From Paragyromitra xinjiangensis (lineage: Eukaryota > Ascomycota > Pezizomycetes > Pezizales > Discinaceae): a stretch of 64,000 nucleotides of DNA. This document shows positions 1 through 11,905 of the stretch, in pieces. Position numbers and translations under genes: made by a program. Numbering within the stretch: the first letter of the stretch is position 1; the number at the start of each line of letters is the position of its first letter. The stretch is taken from contig JBCAMK010000016.1 in NCBI GenBank assembly GCA_038503065.1, positions 992,001 through 1,056,000 on the forward strand, written 5' to 3'. The notes beneath the pieces are model-generated. The model was not told the origin of the DNA. It did not search any database and was given only the letters and a program-made list of their open reading frames with translations.

Positions 1-295
1 AGAGAAACTTGTTCCCTGGGTAGTTCTCTCACCGGAACGTAAAGGTGCCTGTTTGAAGTCTGAACCGCAAATATAGCATGGTGTAACCAGAGTCATAACC
101 AATCAAGTGACACCACAACTCTTTGCAGATGAGGGGTCTGCGCATGCTCGCCCTGACAGATACTTATCTAACTCAGCTGAACCTTGCCCGCTTCTCAAGC
201 GGATGTTCGCAGAACCTCATTTTCCATCCTCATTGCTCCTTTCCTGACTAAATTCGAGAGCGCGAATACCGACATCGAACGGTACAACACGAAAG

Positions 296-3200
296 ATGTC
301 GAATACTGTGTTTGAAGCTATAAGGCGTACCAACCTCACTACTACCTTGGTGGTGCCGAATACGTAAGTCCATTGGAACTTTTTACTTCTAATTACATCA
401 GCTTGCGCCTATTAGTCGTCCAGCTGCTAATAAGCAGTTCAAGTTCTTCTCAGGATAAACTACAGCAAGCTTTGACAAATTTCCGCCAGCTTCTCACGCC
501 AGAAGAGGTGTTAGCTCTCTCAAACACCGGAACCCCAAGCGCATCGAGTGTTACAGAGCTTGTTTCGAAAATAGATAAGCAAAAGTCTAGGCTTGGGGTT
601 CGACGATTGGGCAAATATTTCCAGCCATTATTACAGTCAATCCAACACTTCTCTGGAGTAGTTGAGACATTAGTTTCTTCGAATCCTCAAATAGCCGCAT
701 TGGTATGGGGAAGCGTTAAGTTTGCCATCTTGGTAGGTACATGCTTTTCGCATTTCTGGTATGTATAACATTAGCTAATTTGTGAAATATTACCAGGCTG
801 CCCTAAACTTCTTCGGGTATTTCGAGAAGCTTGCAGAAATGTTTCGAAGTCTTGGGCGATTATGCCCAGTCTTTAAAGAATTCCAGGAAATATTTTCCGA
901 ATCTGTTAAGCTCCGGGAGTCACTCCTAGAGTTTTACACTATTGTGGTTAAGTTCTGCACCGAAGCTCTTCGGTTTCTTAAAGAGAAACGTATGAACAAT
1001 TTTTCTTCTCTTTTCTCTCGTTTTTCATTTTTGTCTCTTCTCGGAACTGACAGGTGTCCGTGAAGCAATTGTGCAATTTGGAAAGTCATTGTGGAAATCT
1101 TTCCAAGAACGCTTTCAGGACTTTGAGATACAATTGAGGGAACAAAAAGAGGAAATAGATCAACAGATTCGACTTGCTTCAGAGAAAGAAGCACACCGGG
1201 CACGCCAAGAAATCAGTTTGTATCAACACAAGGCCGACGAACATCGCTCTAAACAAATCAAACAGTGGGAAGACAGCCGAGATTGGAAGGTTCGGAAAGA
1301 CACGAGAGATAAAGGTTAGCTACGTCTAGCTTAATCCAATCGGAAAAAATTGAAGCTGCCCTCACTAATGCGCAATTGTATTCGCGTCAATCCGAGCAGA
1401 GATCAAGCGTACGCTTCTATTAGAGAAGATATCGGACTACAATTATATGTCCACTTTTTCGAAGGCCCGCTCCCAACGCTACAAAAACACTGGTTTATGG
1501 TTGTTTGATTCACCAGAATTCAAGCTTTGGGACCAGGAAGAGAAATCCTGTGGTCTGTGGTGTAATGGAATTCGTAAGTAGCACAAATACATGACATTCC
1601 TTGGCCATCCGTTTTCTGAGAACCTTCTAAGCTAATAATTTTCATGGCAGCTGGCTCTGGGAAAACATTTTTGACAGCCGGGGTGATTGATTATCTTTTT
1701 TCACATCGGCAGGGGACCACTACTTCGATTAGCTATTTCTTCTGCGAATTTGCGAATGAACAGTCGCGAGAAGTTGGCACGATTCTGAGTAGTTTGATCA
1801 AACAAATTCTCACCGTTTTCGACCGCATACCGCCTGAAATGGAGGATGGACTTGACATGATTTTTTTCAAGAATCACCATAGAGAGCCTGAGGTTGAAGA
1901 ATTGTATCAGCTTTTGGTGTCCGCAACTCAACTTTCAGCCACAGCCTACCTCCTCCTCGACGGCTTAGACGAGTGCACGGACAGCAACCGACGCCAGCTA
2001 TCATCATACCTAAACAAACTTATCAGAAATAGCAAAAGCAAGGTTAAGATTTTGATTTCTAGTCGACCAGAGCTTGATATCTCTCATTCTTTGGATGGGT
2101 TCCACCTAATCTCTCTAAAGCCCTCAACGATTGGCCCAGACATCGATTTATTCGTTTGCGGTATAGTGGATGAGAAATTACAAGATCGAAGTCTTGTTGT
2201 CAAGCAACCGTGCATGGTAGAAGAGATAAAGCATGCGCTTATTCGGGGGTCTGATGGAATGTAAGGTGTCCTTACATAGGCTTATGAGTGATATCCTCAT
2301 TGAGAATGGATAGGTTTCTTTGGGTTACATTCCAAATACAAGATATCTGCAGAGAAAATAACGACGAAGACATTCGTGAGGTTTTACGATCTTTACCGCG
2401 CGGGTTGGATGCAACATACAGCAGAATCCTCAATCGAATCCTTAAAGACCGCAAACCGGACGTGGCTAGGAAGATTTTCCAATGGCTTGCCGTTGCGAGG
2501 CGTGTTTTATCTCTAGATGAACTAGTTCAGGCTATATCAGTTAAACCTGGATGTCCACAGTATAACGAAGAGAGTCTCCCCACAGATAAGCACAAGACTC
2601 TCCAAAACTGCGGAAATATGGTAATTCATGATGAGCAACACGACACTGTCCAGTTCGCTCACTACACTGTCCTGGAGTTCTTGCTCTTGCGCTCTATACC
2701 CAAATTTCTTGTCCAAAAGTCAGAAGCAAATCTGTACGTAGGCAAAGTCTGCCTTACGTATCTAAGCTTTCCGGACTTCGAAACACAAATCTCCAATCTC
2801 CCGAAAGATCCTGTCTCCGACGCCTCAGCCCTGGACATGCCTGTCTCTGAGTGGATATCATCTGCCGAACCTAACGTGTGCACGGAGTTGCTTTTGAAAT
2901 TCGGTGCACGTCGGTTAAAGACTCAGAATCAATCCGCAGCTACTGCCCGAAGGTTTTTTATGCCTAAAGGTTTACAAGATGCACCTCTTGAGCCCTCAGA
3001 AGAGCTGGGCCAAAAATTTTATCTCTTAAAGTATGCTGCCAACGAGTGGCTTTTCCACTGCGCTAGAATTTCTCTAGATGACGAGGTTAATTGGAAGTTA
3101 TTCGAAGACCTAGTGTTTCACCGAACGTTACCTTTTACTCATCTGCCAAAGGAATTTCTCGGGGGCGGGCTAGGCACCGATGACCTTTACTACACATCGT

Positions 3201-4555
3201 ATCTAAAGTGGGCCGTGGGTAACGATAATGAGGCTTTGTTGAGGTTAATTGTTAACAAACTGGAAGCGGAGAACATACCTGCCACGAGATATATTGAGAC
3301 GAGAATCGATACTAGCCAAACACTTTTGCAAGTTGCTAGTATGAGAGGCGATCAATCCGTTCTTGAAATATTGATCGGTTTAGGAGCAGATGTCAATGCG
3401 CTGCCAGCATTTGGTGGTGATGGTTGGACAGCGTTGCAGGCAGCTGCGGGAGGCGGCCATTTGGCTGTTGTGGATCGACTCCTGCAGTCCGGGGCCAATG
3501 TCAATGAATCCCCAGCAAATTCTAACGGCCGGACAGCGTTGCAGGCAGCTGCGGGAGGCGGCCGTTTGGCTGTTGTGGATCGACTCCTGCAGTCCGGGGC
3601 CAATGTCAATGCATCCCCAGCAGAATTTAACGGCCGGACAGCGTTGCAGGCAGCTGCGGGAGGCGGCCATTTGGCTGTTGTGGATCGACTCCTACAGTCC
3701 AAGGCCAATGTCAATGCGCCGCCAGCACTTAGTGGTGATGGTCCGACAGCGTTGCAGGCAGCTGCGGGAGGCGGTCATTTGGCTGTTGTGGATCGACTCC
3801 TGCGGTCCGGGGCCGATGTCAATGCATCCCCAGCAAATTCTAACCGCCGGACAGCGTTGCAGGCAGCTGCGGGAGGCGGCCATTTGGCTGTTGTGGATCG
3901 ACTCCTGCAGTCCGGGGCCAATGTCAATGAATCCCCAGCAAATTCTAACCGCCGGACAGCGTTGCAGGCAGCTGCGGGAGGCGGCCATTTGGCTGTTGTG
4001 GATCGACTCCTGCAGTCCGGGGCCAATGTCAATGAATCCCCAGCATATTTTGACGGCCGGACAGCGTTGCAGGCAGCTGCGGGAGGCGGCCATTTGGCTG
4101 TTGTGGATCGACTCCTGCAGTCCAAGGCCAATGTCAATGCATCACCAGCAGGGTCTAACGGCCGGACAGCGTTGCAGGCAGCTGCGGGAGGCGGCCGTTT
4201 GGCTGTTGTGGATCGACTCCTGCAGTCCAAGGCCAATGTCAATGAATTCCCAGCATATTTTGACGGCCGGACAGCGTTGCAGGCAGCTGCGGGAGGCGGC
4301 CATTTGGCTGTTGTGGATCGACTCCTGCAGTCCGGGGCCAATGTCAATGAATCCCCAGCAAATTCTAACGGCCGGACAGCGTTGCAGGCAGCTGCGGGAG
4401 GCGGCCATTTGGCTGTTGTGGATCGACTCCTGCAGTCCGGGGCCAATGTCAATGCATCCCCAGCAGAGTCTAACGGCCGGACACCGTTGCAGGAAGCTAT
4501 TTACAATAGACACAAAGACGTTGTAGACCGACTACGCGAAGCTGGTGCAAAATGA
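296..4555 (+). CDS. NLR-like STAND protein: DUF7708-type N-terminus, NACHT NTPase, ankyrin repeats
   Basis: Inferred exons: 296-363, 444-732, 797-989, 1054-1314, 1400-1573, 1651-2260, 2314-4555. All phases close, giving about 1278 aa. The N-terminal 250 residues resemble the DUF7708 region of fungal STAND proteins (WGSVKF, FFGYFEKL), followed by a charged coiled-coil stretch. The Walker A motif GIPGSGKT (about residue 329) is rebuilt across the intron at 1574-1650. Walker B is LLLDGLDE (about 429) and an SSRPE motif lies near 466. The last 400 residues are ankyrin repeats, ten of them almost identical. Fungal NLRs of this architecture are thought to sense non-self or symbiont signals and trigger incompatibility or cell death in the cytoplasm; that role is inference. 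Exon 1 and its acceptor are the weakest part: 438 would also keep the frame. No partner effector gene is visible next to it. Confidence 0.85.
3431..4488 (+). repeat. Tandem array of ten near-identical 105-bp ankyrin-coding repeats
   Basis: Each unit encodes 35 residues starting TALQAAAGGG; one unit is 108 bp. Units begin near 3431, 3536 and so on. They differ mainly at a few codons: H/R after the glycines, G/K in the LLQS-GAN segment, E/A before the SPA motif, and the hairpin loop. A diverged repeat precedes the array and a truncated one (TPLQEAI) ends it. The 105-bp period is a multiple of three, so all six frames stay open across the array and produce spurious long ORFs. Confidence 0.95.
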
Positions 4556-5669
4556 TTTCTATCCTAAACCAACGTAAGATACCTTCAAAAAGCATTGGAC
4601 TTAACTTACTAGGGGGTCAGGAAATCAAGCAACCTTTCTCCATAATGTGTATACTCTGCCAGATGCAATAGGCACTTTTCTATCTCCCTAGAACATTAGT
4701 GGTTTACCTACGGTTTATTCGTGGCGAAGTCGAACAATATACACCCCTCAGACATTAGGTGACACCCGGGAAAACGCTTCGTATAGAGACCATAAAGAAC
4801 TGCGGTGGAGTCTGTACGATTTGTTTTGTAGGGGCACGGAAATATTTGGACAGGGCGCTGGTGAAAAGGTTTCTTATCATACCGGAGGGCTCCCGCGTCG
4901 GGATACTTGGCATTTGGTGGCAGAGTCTAGTTTTTTTCCTACCCTTTGTATATAGATAGCCCAATTATCCCTTTATTTCGGAAGTAGTTTAGGTTCTTAA
5001 CTCTCAGGATTGATACACTCTATTTTTTCATCTCCGGATGACTCGATTTTCATTTATCAATCGCATTCGGCTCGGAATTTCTAGTATTGGAGAATTTCTC
5101 GATTTTTTCGTATCTAGAATAGCAGGATAAACAATCATCTTTCAAACAGAATAGAATTCAAGGGCCCAGGACACTGCACCTAAAAGTCAGTGGATCTGTT
5201 AGTGTTATGTAGAAACCTCGGCCAGGTCTGATATCTGATGAGCCGCGAAGTTGGGATATTGAGGTAGTGGTCTATAATTGAAATTGATCTACTAGGAGGG
5301 CATTGCGGTAGCCATAAATTATCACTCGGAACTTGTAGCGATCTAGGCCCCGGCTGACCCTAAATCAGGTAATTTGGTTGGCTTTCTCATACTCTAGTGC
5401 ACTGGAGGCCAGCAGACTGACCCTGAGCGAATGCCCCGCCCTGAACGGAGTGAAGGGTTATGAGTTGCAGAGGCCTAGCGAGGGTTTTATTGACTACTCG
5501 ATCTGGCCAAAGAATTAGGCGTTCAGAGCATGCGACACTTTGAGCGTCGCGTTACCAGTTTATGCTAAACATAAAGGATAACAACAAACATTCTACAGGC
5601 AACCCCTCTGTCTCTGACATTCGGGGTAGTCCCATGCCAAGACTAATAAAACCTGTGAAGAGACATAAG

Positions 5670-5786
5670 TACAAGCGTATGGGGGGTAAAGTTGGAGCGG
5701 CAAGGGTACTCAAAACTGTTTTTTTGTAGCTTAATCGTTACAACTCAACATCCTGACCGTTCCAACTTCGCCCCCGTACGCTTGTA
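5670..5786. mobile_element. Foldback (MITE-like) element A, TA-flanked
   Basis: Arms at about 5670-5700 and 5757-5786 are inverted copies of each other, with a few substitutions and one indel, separated by about 56 bp. Both outer ends sit at a TA dinucleotide, as expected for Tc1/mariner-type MITEs. The loop has no ORF. The family assignment is inference from the TA flanks. Confidence 0.5.
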
Positions 5787-5836
5787 TCTATCTGATCCTA
5801 ACTTATACGGCAGCTAGACGTATAGGCATACCAAAA

Positions 5837-6006
5837 TACCGTAGGGACGCGAGAGAACCCGTGTGGGTGTTCGAATGCTAGTCAAAGTAGCGCCAGCAAA
5901 AATTGCCCGTTTCTATTTGTACTAAACTCCTGGTTGGCCAAAATTGATCAAAAATTGATCAGCATTCGAACATCCGCCTGGGCTGTTCTCTCGCGTTCCT
6001 ACAGTA
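5837..6006. mobile_element. Foldback (MITE-like) element B, TA-flanked
   Basis: Arms at about 5837-5880 and 5961-6006 share GACGCGAGAGAAC / AACGCGAGAGAAC near the outer ends and GTTCGAATGCT at the inner ends, in inverted orientation. TA flanks both ends. It lies only 50 bp from element A. Its outer end (TACCGTA / TACTGTA) and its CGCGAGAG core resemble the element at 41453-41701. Confidence 0.55.
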
Positions 6007-7167
6007 CTTAACAGCTAGTAGTGAATGCCCCTCCCAGATGTAGATTTGGGTGATAGAGTCGACGCTTTAGCGCGGGACCCGCTTGGCCGCCAAGCGTTGA
6101 TATCAACCTGGCCCTGAATGGATGTTCTAACGTACGGCAGCCTGTTGAAACCAAATGCCAGTAATTAATATTTGCGTTGCAACAAAGCTCAGTTGCGAGG
6201 TGTTTGTCGCAACCAGCTCATGATCAGAGCAAAGCTATATGCTGAACTCACTGAGCCTAGAGGTGCCGCACTTGCTAAATTCACCATACTGATTTGAAGC
6301 TCAATTTAAGCGTCATTCAGGTACATCTAGTAAGGGGTTGCTCCTAGGCTTTTTTTTGGCATAGTTCAAGCTTACACACTATTTGGAGACTTATTCAGTA
6401 GCTTATTTGCGCACCACTGGCGCTGAGAAGACCGGCTAGCTATAGAGCATGAGGAAGCCTAGGGACTAAGCGATATAAAGGGAGAGCTGAATCAGACTCT
6501 TAAAAAATGTGCATCATCAGTAAAATAAGTAATAGTTTACTTAGGGGCTTCCTAAGCATGATGAATTATCGTGAAATTTTCTAGTCCAGGTGGTGGAAAT
6601 AAACAGCTCTGTTGAAACGCAAATCTTAGTCATTGGTAGGTATTTGACCCCAACAGGCTGCCATAGTAGCGCCAAGCAACCCACCAACAGCCAAGGAAAG
6701 CAAAACCAACAGATGGAAAAATCCACACGGCGCCTATAGAAATGCCTCGTGAGCGATGGATGGCGGCGGAAACTTTGGTCAGTAGGGGCGAAGACATGTC
6801 CACGCAAGCATTGTAACGGGCACCTGAACTCTGAAGGTTCTTGAGAAACCCATAGCCATGCAAAACAACTAGGCAGTTAGTTGCGCACATATGCTGCTGA
6901 GAGGGTTCAGCACCACAGAGACAGGCATTAATTTCCCCTCACCTGTGGCAGTGCAGCCCACCTTATTGTCGTCATCTCACCCAGCACCCACTTTGTGCAC
7001 CTTCAAAAGCTGTTGGTTTTTTTCCCCACCCTTTCCCGACCGATCTTCACACTTTTTTCAAGCGCCGCATCAATATATTCCCCTGACAATAGTCTGTCCG
7101 ACCTGTTTATATCCCCGACACCTTCTACGATTCAAATAAACCTCCACAGCGCACCCCATCTGTCGCC

Positions 7168-8459
7168 ATGTCTGGCGGGCGCGCTCGAAGGGGGACACCC
7201 AGCAACGACGAGCTTTTCTTCGAGTCTCCATCCTCGCCAGCTCCGGTTCATCCTCTACGGATCAACAAAAGATCCGACTCGCCAGGTGAGGTAGATTCTC
7301 AGCTTCCATACCCAACAGGGCGTCGGCCGACATTCGCCAGCGCAGGACCTTCTGGACCTACATCTCCGTCCCTGCCGTATCCCGACAGGTCTGCAGCAGA
7401 GCGGATCGCTCTCACACAGCAACTGGCGCAACAGCAGCCGCAAGCACCATATCCACAGGAGCAGCCTCGCAGAGACTCGAATGGCTTACCGTATCCAGAG
7501 CGCTCATCGACCCCGCAATCAGCAACATCGCAGCCATCTCGCCATGTCTCTGTCGTTATCTCCGATTCTTATCCTACCCCGCCAGCGTTCAAGCAGCGTC
7601 AAGGGCGCCCAACGCGTGTACCTAGGCAGAACTCAGGACGGGAATCCCCACCACCGCATCCGCCACCAAAAGATGAGCCCACTTCTCCAGAGTTGATGCT
7701 GAACCCATTTCCCCAGTTCCACCAGCAGTATTGGCCACCGCCGAGCCGCATGACATCAACCTCGACGACAGCAGCGCGCAGAGGATCCCCGCCCCCACCA
7801 GAGACACCTGCCACGGCAACAACCGAGCACCCACCAGTTCAGTTCAGTGGTGTTGGTGCGGGAGTCGCTGGAGCACGACGAGGTTCATCTCAACCCCAAT
7901 CCCGTACACAAACCCCCCAGAATCATACTTCTACTAGTGCCCCACCCCAACAATCTGCTGTAGAACCACCTCCAAGACCATGGACTCCCACCGAGGCTCC
8001 TGGGTCATATCCACATGGACCACCAACTGTTTGGCAAGGAACCGGTGGGCAGGAGCAGGGCGCACCCTCGGGTTCTGGTCCAGGTGCGGGCTCTGGTCCT
8101 TCTCGGGAACAGCCGCAATCAGTGAATACAGCAGCCCAGCAGGCGTTAGAGAGTGAATTTCAACGTATGAATATGAGTGCTAGTCCACCGCCCTCGTACG
8201 CAAGTCTGAACCATGGTGGATCTGGGTCATCTACAACCGCACAAGGTTATCCGAATGAGAAGCATACAGTAGTAGTTGGTGCGGCAGCTCCCAATAACCA
8301 TACCACTCACCCAGCTTTCCACAATGATCCTCCCCAGCAGCAGCAGTCTCCGCGGCAGCAACCGCAGCAGCCACGACAGGAACCGCGACAGCAACCCCCT
8401 CAAGCCCAACCACAGCCTCAACCCCAGCCCCAGCCCCAACCTCAACCCCAGCAGCTACG

Positions 8460-8510
<51 letters not shown>

Positions 8511-11167
8511 ACTACTGCAGCAGCAGCAACAGCAGCAACAGCAACAGGCACAGGCACAGGCACAGCTACTGCAACAACAACAGTTGCAACAGCAACAGCA
8601 ACTGCAACAGCTGCAACAGCAACAACTACAGCAGCAGCAGCAGCAATTGCAACAGCAGCCCCATCCGCAAGACACCGCCCAACACCAGCAATTCGCTCAG
8701 CAAGAGCAGCACTTTAATACTCCTCCACCTGGTGTTGGCCCTTCCGTCCCACCCCCGCTTCCTGAAGGGTGGATGGCCCATCTGGACCAGAATTCTGGGT
8801 CGTATTACTATATCCATATCCCCACATCCCGAACTCAATGGGAATTCCCTGTCGTAGAGACCCAACCAACTTCTCCACCGCTGTCTAACGCTGGTTATGC
8901 AAGTATCCCACCATTAGGATCTCCAGGGTTTTCCCCACCTATGACATATCCCGATCACATGAGTACCTATTCAGACCCCGCTATGAGTAGCATGGGCCCA
9001 CCTCCTATGATGCATACCAACAGCTTCCCCATGCACCCCCCGCCACAACTTCCACATTCCGGTGTTGCCATCTTCAATGTTGCACCTACTAATGGAGAAT
9101 ATTTTGGGCCGTACTTAAGATATACAAACATGGATATCGAGCGCGGAATTTGGCTAGGGTCCATTATGATTATTACCGCTAGCCCACAGCCACCCACACT
9201 GCATCTCCACCGGAGTATAGATTTATCGCCGAATCCTAGACAACTGAAAGCAAACCCCATCTTCACGCACAGGAATTGGACATTTTATAGGTATGATATC
9301 GATATCCAAATGGGGGATATAGGAGAGAAGTGGACGTATGCCATTACATCTCTTCTCGGGATCACGAGATACGAATTCCTTGTAGCAGGGAGAGCCGAAA
9401 GGAATTGGAGGTTCATTGCACATAGTTGTAACGGCTTCTCGTTGAGCGTCAAACCAGAGGAAAAGCAAAGGTTAGGAGGGGTGGGTTTCATGTGGAAGGA
9501 CGTGATGCAGAAGCACCTAGATACAGGAGGTTTCCATGCTCAGATTGGAGGGGGTGACCAGATATACGCGGATAGGCTGTGGAGAGAAATCCCCCTACTT
9601 AAGGTTTGATCTTCCCCAACGCATCATGACTTATCACTTGTCCCCACCATTTTCTAACATACTCTGTAGGAGTGGCTAGAAATTAGAGGTAAAGAAAATA
9701 GGAAGAATGCACCTTGGTCAGCAACCCATGAAGAAGAGGTCCAGCATGCGTACTTCCACTACTATTCCTCGCATTTCGATCAGCCACACTTGAAGGAGGC
9801 CTGGGCCCAGATTCCACACCTGCTGCAAGTCGATGACCATGACATGTGAGTACTATTTCTGCGCCAAGTCCCTTGCATTTCAGCTCACTAATTCCTCAAC
9901 AGCTTCGATGGATTTGGGTCCTATCCAGAGTATATGCAATTCTCCCACATGTTCAAGAACATCGGCCGCATTGCAGTTCACTGGTACCTCTTATTTCAAC
10001 ACCACACGACTCTCGACATCCTCCACGCTTCCCCCGATGAACGAGACCTCTTCACCATCACTGGCACAGGTTGGCACTTTGTCAAATATCTAGGCCCTGG
10101 CATAGCCGTCATTGGAATCGATACACGGTCCGAAAGGAACCCGCAACAGGTCATGGCCGGCCCAACCTATCAAGGAATTTTCCCGAAAATTGCAACGCTT
10201 CCACCAACTGTCCAACACTGTATTTTGATGCTTGCAGTACCAATAATATACCCCCGATTAGACACAGCAGAACATGTAGTCCAAACGGTAGCAACGGGGA
10301 AGAAGGCGATCACGGGAACTTATAATTTACTTGGGAAAGTTGTTGGGTCTGCAGCGGGGGTGGTGGGTGCAAAGGAGGTTGTGGGAAGTGGGTTCCAGGG
10401 CGTGAAGAAGGCGTTTGGGAAGAGTGGGTTGATGAGCTCAGTTGTGAGCATTTTTGGCGAGGTGGATTTGTTGGATGATTTGAGGGATCACTGGACTCAT
10501 GAGTCGAAGGTAGGGGATGATTCGTACAGAATTACTCGCCTAAATGTTTATGCTAACTGATATGGCTGTAGGATCTTGAGCGAACGTATCTCATCAGGAC
10601 TTTGCAGGGAATTGCACGCCAACGGAGCTTGCGTATGACGTTCTTGAGTGGAGACGTTCATTGCTGCGGTGCTGGTCTGGTCCACGATCCCACTAAACCC
10701 TCCGATCATAAAACAATGTATGCCCAACTATTTCCTTGCTGTAAACCAGCTCCACAGACTAAACTAACCCACCCAGGTATCAAATCATCTCCTCCGCCAT
10801 CGTCAACGTTCCCCCGCCAAATATGGTCCTCAAGATGCTTCACAACAACAAACAACTCTACATCCCGCAAAATGGCATGCGTTCCACCGGCGCCCCTTCA
10901 GATACAAAAGAAGACATGCTAGAAATCTTCCAAAATGACGTAAATGGCCATTTCCGCGAACTGAAGAAACTCATGGGGAGGAGGAATTACACGATTTTCT
11001 GCTCGTATGACCCACAAAACCCACACGGACTCCCAACGACGCCGTCAAGTGGGATGGCGGGGCCGTTGAGTATTGCGGTGGACTTTATCGTGCAGGGGGA
11101 GAGCGCGTATGTGCCGACGGTTAAATATGGACCAGTGGTTATTCCAAGGGTTGAGCCCGGGTATTGA
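7168..11167 (+). CDS. WW-domain PhoD-like phosphatase family protein with polyglutamine tract
   Basis: Exons 7168-9603, 9670-9845, 9903-10509, 10572-10717 and 10777-11167 give 1251 aa with closed phases. Residues 1-530 are low-complexity (Pro/Ser/Gln) with a long Gln run at about 430-500. A WW domain follows (about 531-561, LPEGWMAHLDQNSGSYYY, second conserved W in TQWEFP). From about residue 630 comes a PhoD-type metallophosphatase-like domain with GGDQIYADRLW (about 795), DDHDIFDGFGSYP (about 866) and SGDVHCCGAG (about 1098), the usual metal-site positions. Fungal proteins of this kind belong to the PhoD-related group; substrate and location are unknown. The WW domain should bind proline-rich partners. 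No signal peptide is evident, so a cytoplasmic protein is likely. The first donor (GTTTGA) is atypical but needed for the frame. Confidence 0.88.
8330..8665 (+). repeat. CAG/CAA polyglutamine-encoding low-complexity tract
   Basis: Dense CAG/CAA codons broken by a few Pro, Leu and Ala codons encode a Gln/Pro then nearly pure Gln region. CAG and CAA are mixed, which limits but does not prevent repeat-length change. Antisense and +2-frame ORFs over this stretch (poly-Ser, poly-Cys, poly-Ala/Val) are artefacts of the repeat. Confidence 0.95.
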
Positions 11168-11905
11168 GTGCAGAAGTGGGGTTGAGACGATTACGATCAT
11201 GGTGGTTGGCGTTCGATACTTTTGTGGACTTCATGCATAGCGATGAGATACCTGAGATTTATGACTCTAAGGGGTTTATTGCCTTATTCTTTTCGACAAG
11301 CGTTTTAGCGATATATATTTCTCTATTCAGTAGCTCTTTCATTTTGGGCGATAATATCAAGTGTGGTTTGATGTTTCATTGGCAGGGCCTTATATTTTGT
11401 ATTATCCCGCTCATCCTGCACAAGTACATTCGAGTATGTCTTTTCTTTCACGAGCGTTAATTTCCGGAGGTTAGTGTTTGCTTCATAATGTATCACTCGG
11501 GGCGTAGCCCTCTTTTGAGGGTTTAGAGCGGCCGTCTGCGCAACGCGTAAGAGTAGATCTTGAATGTTGGCTGCTTGTGCAAGTGATTGCAAGAGTAAAC
11601 AAAGTTATAGGGACTAGCATGCAAAAGTGTTCCTCACTTTCGTAAATCAATAGAAGTGGTTACAGGAAACCTATTGCACAGTTTCTGCAGATACTGAAAC
11701 CTCGATACTTGATATTAGGTGGTTCTATACTACCATCTAAGTGTAGAAATATCTATATCTATGTGGTCTAACGGTCCAGAAAACAAAAGCACCAGATGTG
11801 CTCCAAAACCAGTAACGCCAGAAGAAATAGAGATATAGGGAAACTAAGAGAAGGTACAAAGAGATTAAAAGACACAGCTTCAGCAAAACACCCCACCCAA
11901 CCCTC
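11168..11905. other. Intergenic region, convergent 3' flanks
   Basis: Lies between the 3' ends of the PhoD-like gene (+) and the small secreted-protein gene (-). I see no coding or RNA feature in it. Confidence 0.5.

Larger units (their letters stand above)
4556..6890. other. Intergenic region with two foldback elements
   Basis: No convincing coding sequence. It holds the two inverted-repeat elements annotated separately at 5670-5786 and 5837-6006. The rest shows no domain-like translation. ORFs near 6541-6890 are short, overlapping on one strand and lack recognisable content. Confidence 0.5.

Noticed and set aside
3352..4526. Long open frames on both strands and in the second plus frame across the ankyrin array
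   Set aside because: The 105-bp period is a multiple of three, so a stop-free unit keeps every frame open. The translations are repetitive, with no domain content, and the +1 frame is the real NLR.
8227..8675. Antisense and +2 ORFs rich in Cys, Val/Ala, Leu or Ser/Asn over the CAG/CAA tract
   Set aside because: Pure products of the trinucleotide repeat in alternative frames; the Gln frame continues into the WW and phosphatase domains.
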